From Neoechinorhynchus agilis (lineage: Eukaryota > Acanthocephala), in assembly GCA_051530055.1 (NCBI GenBank), contig CM121341.1:15500001-15564000 (forward strand): 64,000 nt of DNA, read 5' to 3'. Made by a program: the position numbers and the translations under genes. Shown piece by piece: positions 54,476 to 64,000 of the stretch. The first letter of the stretch is position 1. The number at the start of each line of letters is the position of its first letter. The notes below the pieces were generated by a model that saw nothing but the letters and a program-made list of their open reading frames with translations, had not been told where the DNA came from and did no database searches.

Positions 54476-57400
54476 TTATTCGAGTGGATGTGTCAGTTGA
54501 TTCTTAACTATAATCACATAGATGTCGATCCATTTGGTGGTCTTATCGGCCCAGTCGGTCGCTTGCGCCCTTTGGTATGGGAGTTTGGCGAGAGCGTTGA
54601 GGAAGGAGCAGCGAAACAACAGGCGTTGTTCAGGCGGTCGGCCTCTTGAATAATATATTAGGCGGGATATTGCCCACGAATTCCAGATTACTCGAGTACT
54701 CTTCATGTCCAGCCCTAGACGACGAGCTCTCTTTGCTTTGAGGCTAGCTAATTTGAGTATTCTCTTGAATTTGCTTAAATCACAAGTAGTGGAAAAATTA
54801 CTCGTGAAAGAGTATCCTAGGATTGTAATCTTGTTGGAAATGCCGGTCATATTTTGGTTAAAAAATTCGTTGAAAGACTTTCTTAATTCCAACTTATCTA
54901 GGGTAGATCTGGACTTGATGAGGAGTTGAGTTTTACTTGGATTAACCGTCAGACCCGTCATGTTAAGAGTATCAACTAGGAAAGATAAAAGAGCAAGAAG
55001 TATCTCCCGTGCCTTCAAGTAATTAGCTTCCTTGATCACCGCTGTCAAGTCATCGGCGTAAAGAGAGAGAACTGCAAACTTTACAGTTCTGAATAATGAA
55101 TTGTGACGCTAGGCAGAATAAAATGGGGGACAACGGCGAACCTTGAGGGACTCCTTTTGTCTGATAGTAGATTCTATGCTGAGGATCATCCTGGAAAAAG
55201 AAGGATTTCGTATATAAAGTATTGTTTACCCTTGCAATAATATTGTATGGATAATTAAAAAAACCTCATAATTTTAATAATGAACTCTATATCGATGTTA
55301 TCAAATGCTTTAGATATGTCGAATGAGATTAAGATATTAGTTGAATTCCGGTTATAGTAGAAGTGATTAGCTAGACTTCCCGGGTAAAAATCCATGACAT
55401 CTAAGGTCTATGCAGTCATTATCTGACGCAAACTTTAAAATTAATTGAGCAAGTGCTCTTTCATAGATGGAGACCAAGGAGTTTTGTATCGCGATTGGTC
55501 TAACGTCCTTAGCCGAAGTGATTTTGCGGCGCTTGTTCTTCACCAGGAAAATGCGTTTTGCGACATTGATGTCTGCCCATTGTTGTGGGGGGGTGCCTGA
55601 ACCATGGCCATGGCTAAGATGCTAATATTGTCTGCCGACAAAACGCCAGTGGCTTTAAACGAGGCAGAGCAGTTATTGGACGTAGATATATTTTTCGATC
55701 CCCATCGTTTGATGATATGTTCGGGCGACGGATCAAGTTTCCGTCGTTTAATGGGTAGGAAATTGGATTTAACCGGCTCAAGGGCACACCCACCAGAATG
55801 TTCATTGCGAAGTGCTTCTACTACTGTAGATCGTCCAACTTCTTTGATCCAAGGACCCGCAGCTTTATCCCAGGGAGTGAAATTCTTTTTTGCTGCTATG
55901 CGTCACCAAGAAGACGAGTACGGAAGGAAAGATTTGATTGCCGTGCTGTCCGAATTTAACTGATGTCGGACTCGGCATAGCCATTAGAGAGAAGACCAAA
56001 ATTTCGCAGCCTCTTTGTCTCCCTCCGACTTAGCCGCGAACAGCTCCCTTCCCTAGAATTTCAACAGTTGTGGATGCTTGTGACAACTGTTAGAAAGGAT
56101 TCGCTGTGTGTGGCGAGGCAGTCATTTAGCGCTTTCAGGGTTGTGTCCCTACTGCCCTTGAGAAATATGAAAGTGGCAAGGTTAAAGAGTTGGATGTTCA
56201 GGGACGATAATTTAAACCTCCGAGTCAATAGCGAGTTCCTAGCGAGGTTGCGTGAGATCGCATCGTGTCCACAAATTGTGAACAGTGAGGATTGTGTGTA
56301 GATTTAAGGTCTAAATTTGAAACTCTTCCTTTCCCCCAAAATGAATTGAGAAAATGGTGTAAGACATATCAGGTGTACTGAATTGACCGATAACGGTCGG
56401 GAAAGGGCAGGAATTAAAAGTTGAGAGGAGTCCCTGCGAATTAAGATTGGCCGGCGGGGTGATGAAAATGGAGGAGTCCATATCTAGACACTTAATACCT
56501 TCAGGAAGATCTTGGAAGTCATAGATACATTTGGTTTCCTGAATGAAGGTCATTTCATGCTTCTGAGCAGCCGAGATTATTCTGGGAATTTCTAGGCGTC
56601 CGCCTGCATTCCACTGCACCAACCTCAATTCTGTCATAGAATGGCTCTCCTCCGCTTGATCATATAGACTAGTCCTTCTGCGCATATTTGCTGTTGCTCG
56701 TCAATTATTTGCCTGACATATGATTCATTGTCATTCACATCGATATTCACAGTAACGCCCGTACTCGTATCTGTTTCATATAGATCTGGAGATCTTTTCT
56801 CTATCCTACGGGTTTTCAGTTGTCCCGGTATATTTATGCGGCTCAGACTAATGAGATAGAATTGGTCAGGGCTTTGAAGTGTTTCTCTAGGCGTCGTTCG
56901 AGGTTTTGAATAGCTGAGCTTATCCTTAAGTACACCATTTGTAGTATTTTCGCTGAAAAGTCATTGAGAATATTATTAAGCTGAAGCCAAGTGTTGGTCG
57001 AGAGTTCCGATATGGAACCAAAACGTGATGATGTAGCAGACGGCTGGTCTATGACTAGAGTCAAAGCTACTGCTTGCTGAGTTTTCGAACTGACAGTCGA
57101 AGGGGCTGCAGCAAATGACCTCCGATGCGTTTCCATTGCCTTGTTTTGAGTAAGCTTTGAAGCCCAACTTTACTACAATTCGCGCAGTGCTCGAGGTCTT
57201 TGGGGCAATCGCCACTTTGGTGATCCCTGCACAGTAAGCGCAGATTATCTTCCTCGAAGGACATCGTTGTAACCAATGTCCCTATTTTTGACAACCGGCG
57301 CATCTTGGGAAGATGAACTCGTCCATGCGGGGAATTTCGTTTTCAATGAACTTCACTTCCATCGAGTTAAAGAAACACCTCTTTCCTGTAAGCGAATGTC

Positions 57401-58000
57401 GTGTCTCTTTTCCGGCTTTCACCACAGCTCTGGGAATACATCCTCCATTTTTCTTTGATTTTAGAAAGAATAATATTCTGCAACCGAATTTGTTTTCGAA
57501 AGCGATCCTATTATCCTCATCTATGTCTGGAGAGAGTCCATATACAATGAAAGTCGTCTCGTATGATTAATTATGGACCGTTACTTTTGATTTGTTGCAT
57601 TTCGTAAGAAATTTTTCGTAGTGTTGTCTCAAGGTCTCATTCATCAAATGGACTTTTAGTTTTCCTCCGAAGTAGGTGACATGTGAGACTCTTTGAATAT
57701 CATCCTTAAAGGATTTAAGCCATGGGCCAAGATATTCCTTGTAGAGGAGCTCTCTTGGTAGGATGGGGTTCGAAACGATGGTCGTAGCGCTAGGCCATTC
57801 CCGTGATGGAGGAATCATGAAATCCAATTCGATCGTCTTTGGGTTGTATTTTCAGCAATAATCTGCTGATTTAGTTCAGAATCTTCGGGGTCCGCATTTC
57901 CGAGAATTTGTCTCCGTATGTCCGGAGGCACTGTAATTTTTAAGGAATTGGGTGGCCGTTTGCCATCCTACGCTGCAGCACAAACGCGGGCTGCATTGTG
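54476..58000 (-). mobile_element. LINE family A, near full-length degenerate copy
   Basis: Minus strand, 5' to 3'. ORF1 is at 57.98-56.85 kb, with a zinc knuckle (LLCRDHQSGDCPKDLEHCAN) and a weakly helical tail. The endonuclease starts at 56685 (LRLVQWNAGG, FIQETK). After frame breaks the RT shows SFDISKAFDNIDIEFI (about 55.3 kb), KGVPQGSPLSPILFCLASQF (about 55.14 kb), LYADDLTAVI (about 55.05 kb) and the thumb NPSKTQLLI, WAISRLIYYSRGRPPEQ. The 3' end is an AAC/AAAT-rich tail near 54.47 kb. Frameshifts occur throughout. It is the same family as the copy at 1-2.9 kb. Confidence 0.92.
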
Positions 58001-58270
58001 AATTGCAGTCAAATCCGGTGCATATCGTACCAATCCTTTACTAGTACCAAAACGATCGCGTTCCGATGTTGTTCTATTAACTCTGGAATCAACTGTATTT
58101 CTTTTCCGTCAACATCGTGCTTCTCCAGCACATAAACGAAGAAAACGCTTGATATTAAGTTCTTCGTTATTCTTGGCTCTTTGAAATTCCAAATTAATCA
58201 AATTTCAAAATATTTTTCATAATAAGATTTATGCGGATCGAGTGGAACAACGCTCGTCCTAATACCCATA

Positions 58271-58290
58271 TTTTTAACCTTTGTTTTAGA
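58271..58290 (+). promoter_or_regulatory. Possible spliced-leader or 5'-UTR splice acceptor
   Basis: TTTGTTTTAG lies one base before the ATG of the HEPN-like paralogue. It is consistent with a nematode trans-splice site or a 5'-UTR intron acceptor, and it decides the start at 58291 over the longer frame from 58231. Confidence 0.45.
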
Positions 58291-59169
58291 ATGGCTGATT
58301 CATCTAAGAAGGATCGACCAACGGAACCACCGTCTATATCTTGTTTGGAGCTTTCATCTTATCTTCCATTCAGTCCATATTTTATCGATCCAGAAATGGC
58401 AGCTACCGCAGCAGCATTTATGCCACCAGGACAGGGGTGGGAGAATTCCCCCGAGTTCCAGAAGCTATTCAGAAAGCCCAAGTCCGGTATGATGCCTCCG
58501 TTTTTCTTCAATCCAGTAACGGCTGCGATTTCAACTGCGTCATTCGTCCATCCTGTATGTGTTAGTGGGCCCAGCGCTATCGACAAAGAAGCAACTCAAC
58601 TTTATGAATCCCACAACGGAGCGAATTTCAACACTCATCAACAAGTATTCGGATTTGTTGTATCTGCTTTCTACGCGACTCAAAAGATAGATCCCAGCTT
58701 TGTGTCCCAATGCTATAACACCAACGGCCGCCTTCAAGATGATTTACGGAACATAGAGGAGGACACTGATGTCGAGATGGAAGTTTTGGATCAACATCGA
58801 GAGTTTCTAGATGACCTACGCTCGATTGAAGTAAAGTCAAAGGATGCAGATGGTCACCAATGGTCAACCATTACATTCGAGCTCTTTCGTCTTATGGAAG
58901 AGTACCTTCGTTATATTACAAAGAAGTACGTAAGTCCGGGTCTTGATCCATCAATGATGCCTTGGAACGATCTTATAAATCTGCTGAAACGAAACACGAT
59001 TGTACCAATGAGTCCAAGTTTATTCAGAAAACTTGACGACGTTCGACAATTAAGAAACTCTGTTGTACATTCATTCACCGTTCGTCCAGATCATGTACTT
59101 CTAAAGGAGCTTTTACATATAGCTTCAGATTTGTATCGTTGGGGAGCTCAGTTCAGAGATGCTAACTAA
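58291..59169 (+). CDS. HEPN-like domain protein, paralogue of the 51.2 kb gene without zinc finger
   Basis: 292 residues, single exon, starting MADSSKKDRPTEPP. The N-terminus keeps the paralogue's flavour (DPEMAATAAAFMPP, FFFNPVTAAISTASF), but the zinc finger and Gly-rich stretch are gone. From DVEMEVLDQHREFLDDLRS onward it aligns with the 51.2 kb protein: LMEEYLRYITKKYVSPGLD, LINLLKRNTIV and VRQLRNSVVHSF. The RNSVVH motif (R255 to H260) is retained, as is the C-terminal WGAQFRD. I estimate well over half of the domain residues are identical. Loss of the finger suggests that it acts without it, perhaps as a partner or with another RNA target; this is inference. Confidence 0.85.
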   Translation: MADSSKKDRPTEPPSISCLELSSYLPFSPYFIDPEMAATAAAFMPPGQGWENSPEFQKLFRKPKSGMMPPFFFNPVTAAISTASFVHPVCVSGPSAIDKEATQLYESHNGANFNTHQQVFGFVVSAFYATQKIDPSFVSQCYNTNGRLQDDLRNIEEDTDVEMEVLDQHREFLDDLRSIEVKSKDADGHQWSTITFELFRLMEEYLRYITKKYVSPGLDPSMMPWNDLINLLKRNTIVPMSPSLFRKLDDVRQLRNSVVHSFTVRPDHVLLKELLHIASDLYRWGAQFRDAN

Positions 59170-59238
59170 TAGAAATGCTTTTTCTTGAATTCAATGTAAT
59201 AAATACACGTGTTATTATTTTCATTTGTTGGATTTTCA

Positions 59239-59495
59239 GCTGATTTTGTCGACCGCGATTATATATTTCTTTTTATTTTTATATGAATTATTTTAGCATT
59301 TTCGACGGTCGAATTTCATTTTTTACATCACAGACGTGATATGAACACTTAAACTCCGATGAAAAGTTAAGAGTTCGTACATCAGAGTTTAAATGGTCAT
59401 ATCACTTCTCTGATGCAAAACATAAGATTCGACCGCCGAAAGTGCTAAAATAATTCATATAAAAATAAAAAGAAACGTTATTATTTTGCGGTCGA
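59239..59495. repeat. Large foldback element, about 100-bp arms
   Basis: CGACCGCGATTATATATTTC, then TTATATGAATTATTTTAGCA, is mirrored by TGCTAAAATAATTCATATAA and GCGGTCG. The inner arms contain ACATCACAGACGTGATATGA and GTCATATCACTTCTCTGATG. It is related to the 14.29-14.72 kb repeat. Confidence 0.85.
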
Positions 59496-59790
59496 TCATC
59501 AGCACCCGAGGGGAGGAGGGATTTCGTTAAAGACCAATGTATTTCGACCAGTTCAATAAGTCATTTTATCAATTCTATCTAAAAAATAGCAGGTATTATT
59601 AGTCACAAACACTAGACATGTCATCTACGGCATTGACGAACTCGGGTTCCCGAGTAAAAACGAAAACAATCATGTCGTGTGTTGAATTTTTTAGATAGAC
59701 TGACTGGAACAATCAATGGAAATACGTTCGTATTTAACGCGATCTCTCTCGGGTGATGATGATCGATCGCAAAATAATAACATGCCTAAA
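59496..59790. other. Repeat-derived spacer
   Basis: Includes CGTATTTAACGCGATCTCTCTCGGG near 59.73 kb, similar to the 60.18 kb foldback arm. No gene. Confidence 0.35.
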
Positions 59791-59965
59791 AATGTCGATA
59801 TGTGGGGTACCGGGGAATGTGATTTGAATTACTGTTTAGGTCTACACCCGAAGAGTATATTGCTAACAAACAAACTGATGATGAACCCGACGAGGTTCGG
59901 AACGTCTTTAATAAATAATCATTTACCGGTTGTAGACCTAAACAATAACTCCAATAACATGTTTA
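59791..59965. repeat. PLE-type repeat with degenerate hammerhead-like core (copy 4)
   Basis: Flank GGGGTACCGGGGAATGTGAT, then GTCTACACCCG, then the core CTGATGATGAACCC..GGTTCGGAACGTC (59875-59906), then CCGGTTGTAGACCTAAACAA. In this copy GAAAC has become GGAAC, which would abolish hammerhead activity. Confidence 0.75.
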
Positions 59966-60230
59966 ACCACCCGGCCGAATGCAATCCTCAAAAAGGTTTT
60001 TCTGCGCAACCTATTTTGTTGATCTTGTTAGCGGTCAGAAGAATGATTGCATTCGGGTTGCTAGAGATGTTTAGGTCGCTTGTCGACACACAAGCGCGAG
60101 TTCGTATTAAACACGAATTTATATATTTCGGCTCTGTTTCGCACTGACTGATTCAAGCGGTCGAAATATATAAATTCGTCTTTAATGCGATATCTCTTCT
60201 TGGGTGTCGACTAGCGACCTAAACAACAGT
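59966..60230. repeat. Two adjacent nested inverted repeats
   Basis: The first pairs GAATGCAATCCTC (59.98 kb) with GATTGCATTCGGG (60.05 kb). The second pairs TTTAGGTCGCTTGTCGACAC and CGAATTTATATATTTCG (60.07-60.13 kb) with CGAAATATATAAATTCG and GTGTCGACTAGCGACCTAAA (60.16-60.22 kb). The first motif also occurs at about 8.43 kb. Confidence 0.75.
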
Positions 60231-60316
60231 AAGAAGGATGTATTACGAAACGCATGGAAATATAAACAAAATAGGAGTTTTACTGATCAAATCGTACCAT
60301 GTCCCTTTTATAGAAA

Positions 60317-60952
60317 TCAACGACGTAGTCGTCGTATAACATGCGAAACCAAAATCCTTGCCGTAAAGCGTGTAAACTCTGCGTGGTCGATATCAGGATA
60401 AGCACGTCCTAAATAAATCAAATATTGTATTAACATTTCACTGAGTCTCGGCCTATTTTGACCAGTGTTATGGAAATGACCCAGTAAATCAACCAACGTT
60501 TCGTTGCTCGAATGATCGCCACCAGCTTCTAATAAATCCACGATTGGACAAGTAAGTAACATATTGCTAATGAAGATTTCTTCCATCATATTTAAGGTCA
60601 GTTCTCTGTGGTTACGCCGAGCCTCTGATTCGTTGCCGTCTTGGTTTTGAAGATCATCGTGAGTATTATTTGAAGAGTCAATTTCTCGGTCACCGTTTGT
60701 CCTTTGCTCTTCAGAATTAACGAGTTCTTCGTTATGTTCTCCACCTTCAGCACTTTCTCCCGATCCATCTTGATTATCGTCTCCTTCCTCTTCATTAACA
60801 GGTATTTCATTGTCTTCAATTTTGTTGGGATCCTCGTCCATCTCCTTCGATGTTCCATTTTGGTTGAAGTTTGCGTACCCTTTTGCATGGAAGGCATTGT
60901 TGAACAAACTTTTAATGGGTCGACCAATCTTCTCCGTCGTATTGCTGCTCAT
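60317..60952 (-). CDS. Orphan protein with acidic, Asn/Glu-rich centre
   Basis: Not recognised. 211 residues, single exon, ATG at 60952 (MSSNTTEKIGRPIKSLFNNA). Residues about 35-115 are low-complexity and acidic (NEEEGDDNQDGSGE and similar). The last 90 residues look folded and helical: LNMMEEIFISNMLLTCPIVD, then LLGHFHNTGQNRPRLSEMLI, QYLIYLGRAYPDIDHAEF and a basic end RRLRR. The basic N-terminus plus acidic centre suggests a nuclear protein. It lies downstream of the SCAF gene on the same strand. Confidence 0.65.
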   Translation of the reverse strand: MSSNTTEKIGRPIKSLFNNAFHAKGYANFNQNGTSKEMDEDPNKIEDNEIPVNEEEGDDNQDGSGESAEGGEHNEELVNSEEQRTNGDREIDSSNNTHDDLQNQDGNESEARRNHRELTLNMMEEIFISNMLLTCPIVDLLEAGGDHSSNETLVDLLGHFHNTGQNRPRLSEMLIQYLIYLGRAYPDIDHAEFTRFTARILVSHVIRRLRR

Positions 60953-61290
60953 TATTCGACACTTTTATCAAAGCTGCAAATCACACACACATTGTTTCTT
61001 TGGAGTGTTGTAGTCATAGTAACGTTTAGGTTTTTCGCACAAGAAGTGATCGCCTTTTTAAAAGCAAAAATTTCGATCAAGTTCTAAAAAATTCCATCAA
61101 TTATTTTTCAAGCAATCAATTAGAAATAATCATCGATTTATGTTTTTCTAGCTATAAAAGTCGTAAAACAGATCGGATGATGATTGACAGAATTTTTAAA
61201 GAAGATGGTAACGTAATTTGATAGCATAATCCGATAAGTGCCAACCTTCAAACATTCTCTCACACACATGTATCTACATTAAATTTCAAC
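60953..61290. other. Intergenic between two minus-strand genes
   Basis: About 340 bp containing the 3' flank of the SCAF gene and the promoter of the acidic orphan. No distinct motif. Confidence 0.4.
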
Positions 61291-61291
61291 G

Positions 61292-63342
61292 TTAGTACCG
61301 GTAGTTCTTGTATACTCTTCCATTATCACGCCATTGCCTCTTTCGGTTATCATAATGTCCACCACCTGAATGACTACGGTCATCCCGGGTTCGACGATGT
61401 TCCCTTCCTTGTGAAGAATACGACTGACCGTGATTTGATGGTTGTTCCGGAAAGCGCCCATGCTGTTGATTTGTGCGTCGGGCGTCGTACGCATACGGAT
61501 TATGTTCATGGTTACTTCTTGATGAATGCTGAGAAACTGGAGGTGGTGCTGGAACAACGTATTGTTGGCAAACGGCTAAAGTTTCTGGTTCCGAATTCGA
61601 TTGAACTAATGATTGCACTGAGAACTCTGATGGCGGCTGATGTATCATTGACAAATGCGATTGTTGTTGTTGTGGTGGCTGCTGGTAGCCGCTAAATCGG
61701 TTTCCAAATATACTTTGATGATTAGATAAGCAAATGGGTTCGTTGTGAGATTGCGAGTTGGGATCAAAATACGTTGCTTGATACTGAGGCGGCATTATGA
61801 GCGGGGGATGCGATTGGGCGTTTATAAAGCTCGCATAGTTTAATTGTTCGTTAGGATTTAACGGCGGAGGCAGTACATTGGAGAAATCAGGCACTATAAA
61901 CGCGTACCGACTTGATAGTGATGGTTGAACTACTGGATCCATCATATTAACTGTCGGTTCACAATGACTGATTTTATCGTCCTTTACTATGCAATCACTA
62001 GACGCGCCCTTCAAAGCGGATTTCTCTCGATACTCAATAATTCTCACAAGCACTTCGTCAGAAGCACTTAATTCGTCAATAATACCACCATCGCCCAATG
62101 CCAAAATATTTTCAACGCTCCAATCGGCAATCTCTACGTGTGGAATATACGCACATCCAATGTCCCTATTAAACTGATGCTGACGATCCTTAATACCAAT
62201 ATTGCTAGCCCAGGCTAATCGCGCTGAAATTCCACGGATTATAAGAGTCTTATTCTCTTTTAGAAATTTCTCAGCATCTTCTCGAAATTTAAAGCAAATA
62301 TAAGCACATCCGCGTGGACCTATAAGGTTTACCGACTCAGCTTCACCGAAGTTAGCAACCATTGTCTTTATAAGCTCTTCCTCTACGGTCTTTGGAAGAT
62401 GTCCAATCCACACCGTCCTTGTACAAATTGTCATATGTTTTTCTTTAACTGGAACAATATGTTTCCTTGTCTTTTCATTAGATGATCCCTGAACTGGCGG
62501 ATCACTTAAAACATCAGCACTGGTCTCTTCGTTGTCATCATCAGATGAAAAACTAGGCAGGTCTTTACCTCTGAACCTCTTCGGTATTTTATTAAACGCC
62601 ATGAGATTAACACGCTCGCGCAGTGTCAACCCTTTGTACCGAATAGCCGTCGGATCGTCGTCTACACAATACATCTTTATCGTAAAGAGCCCCAAATCGA
62701 TCAAAATGAAATGCATTCATCTTCGTCTTCGATCAGTAGAGGTTCGTTATCGGGTTCAACTCGATCAGTGTCACTCTTAGCATTCGGAGAAACAGGGCCC
62801 ATTTCATCTGGAGTAGAAGTTGCATCATTGTCCAGGTTCTTAAAATAAAACGCATCTACCTTACCCGTCCACCATTCTTGTACCGATTTGGGATCACCCA
62901 AAACTTCAGCTGCAAACGCTCGTACATCCTCCTCACTAAGAACGCTATTCCGATACCAAATAAAGAATGTCTTGAGAACTTCATCAGCCATTTTCGGCCT
63001 TCGCTTACAGTAGATCAACGCATGTTTTAAAATGGATGCTTTGTGCCGCTTAAAGCGACTAGTAAACACAGTTTTATCTCCGTGTCGGAATCGAGTGTGG
63101 CGCATCAGTGAGTCCATAAGATACAATGCAACCAGCTTTCCATCCACACTTTTCCCTTCCATTAGTACCTGAACACTTCGTGCGAAATAGCGTTCTATTC
63201 CGTCTACGGACAGTGCCGTCTCGGTTAGTACTGCTATATCCATTTCGCTTACGGACGATTTTTTGAGGCAAAGATGGTCTAATGCTTTATTAAAGTAAGA
63301 TAAAAGACATTCCTCGGCATCAGTTAAGATCTCTTTCTGTGG
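61292..63342 (-). CDS. SCAF8: SCAF4/SCAF8-like CTD-interacting RNA-binding protein
   Basis: Binds the phosphorylated RNA polymerase II C-terminal domain and suppresses premature polyadenylation in other animals. The start is MPQKEILTDAEECLLSYFNK (63342). The CTD-interacting domain covers residues about 1-140: AVLTETALSVDGIERYF, LVALYLMDSLMRHTRF, then LKTFFIWYRNSVLS and a WWTGKVD end. It breaks at 62701 with an acidic run and stop. The second frame supplies RVNLMAFNKIPKRF and one RRM (RTVWIGHLPKTVEEELIKTM, GPRGCAYICFKF), then the SCAF signature DIGCAYIPHVEI..GGIIDE and a Pro/Gln/Tyr- and Arg-rich tail. A GT-AG intron of about 86 bp (CGA/GTTGAA donor, ATAAAG acceptor) links them in phase. The donor is weak. 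Shorter than the human protein. Confidence 0.92.
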
Positions 63343-64000
63343 CATGAGTTCTAGAATTAACGAGTGATCAAGGAAGGAAATCGAAACTATGTGACGACTA
63401 TACGAGTTCACCGAAGAAAACTAAAATTTTCATCAAAGAAAAGATTGGACAACGCGGTAAATAAAGTCGCAGCAACATTTTGATCTCTTAGCCAGTCACT
63501 AAACCATTTTACATATAAAGCAAAGTCCATTGTTATACATCTTAAAAACATAAGCAAGTATTGGGCGCTTCAGTCAAAGCAATATCAATCGATTATTGGT
63601 ACTAAAATATTTGTAATTTTATGTATCATCGAACATAATTGGATTCTCACTTTAAATGTAAATTTAACATCAATATTTACTGACTTCCTTTTAATACGTT
63701 CAAAAAACAAATAATTAGTAAATGAATATCTTATAATAAAGAGATATGAATGCTCACTTCCGTAATTCTAAGAATCTCAGTACGCGATTTTTAAAAACCC
63801 GAATAAATTACTTCAAAAAATTTGTGACTTCGTTTTTGAACTCCTACCATTCTAAATAGCAATGAAACATTCAGTGGACATGATTCGGCGCTACAGACGA
63901 GAATTCTTTTTGTCTACGACGCTTCAATCATTAGAACAAAAATACACTCTAAAACGAAATTACCGCAATATACGATCAATATGAGCTTGTAAAATGTCTA
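63343..64000. other. Intergenic, no gene recognised
   Basis: Upstream region of the SCAF gene. AT-rich, with no ORF of note. Confidence 0.4.

Noticed and set aside
55604-55963. 119-residue plus-strand ORF
   Set aside because: It is antisense to the linker/RT part of the minus-strand LINE A and has no homology of its own.
1-64000. tRNA or rRNA genes
   Set aside because: Scanning by eye found no cloverleaf with A and B boxes and no rRNA-like stretch. A tRNAscan/Infernal run would be decisive, and I could not do one.

Overview
This is a gene-sparse, repeat-rich window from an animal genome. Intron-bearing genes, a eukaryotic TFIIB, ribosomal protein eL33, a perilipin, a furin-like protease, a RapGAP and a SCAF4/8-type CTD-binding factor exclude a prokaryote. 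A nematode, perhaps an early-branching one, is my best guess. It rests on the eL33 N-terminal extension, very short introns (36-66 bp in most splice junctions I could resolve), T-rich acceptors directly before two start codons that could be spliced-leader sites, and a lone 7TM receptor. It is an inference, not proof.

Layout. 1-2.9 kb: plus-strand LINE (family A). 3.0-4.2 kb: mitochondrial rRNA methyltransferase (MRM3-like, minus, four exons). 5.3-8.2 kb: minus-strand LINE (family B) fragment, then a Penelope-like element (PLE) fragment with a GIY-YIG ORF. 9.6-10.5 kb: intronless divergent TFIIB. 10.7-12.2 kb: second PLE in foldback arrangement. 12.7-13.6 kb: 7TM receptor. 15.7-17.2 kb: EF-hand calcium sensor and a three-exon orphan, both minus. 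18.3-19.9 kb: hAT-like transposase pseudogene and a PLE reverse-transcriptase remnant. 21.0-21.4 kb: eL33. 23.6-25.2 kb: orphan acidic protein and Abitram. 25.8-26.1 kb: divergent cytochrome c. 27.4-30.3 kb: RapGAP. 32.0-34.0 kb: retinol-dehydrogenase-like SDR. 36.6-38.5 kb: proprotein-convertase-like protease without a visible prodomain. 38.9-39.6 kb: Helitron remnant. 39.7-43.9 kb: long family B LINE. 47.5-49.1 kb: perilipin and a LYR-motif protein. 51.2-52.3 and 58.3-59.2 kb: two paralogues sharing a C-terminal domain with an RNxxxH motif (HEPN-like), separated by a minus-strand family A LINE. 60.3-63.3 kb: acidic orphan and the SCAF4/8-like gene.

Mobile DNA fills perhaps half the window: two LINE families, a third retroelement represented by C-terminal fragments and a 3' module, PLEs, a hAT-like transposase, a Helitron and several inverted-repeat (foldback) elements. 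Several foldbacks carry a hammerhead-ribozyme-like core of the kind known from PLE terminal repeats. The host genes are mostly unrelated housekeeping or signalling genes; I see no single coordinated pathway. The most interesting host find is the zinc-finger/HEPN-like gene pair. The most interesting non-coding find is the ribozyme-like foldback family with partly compensated stem changes.
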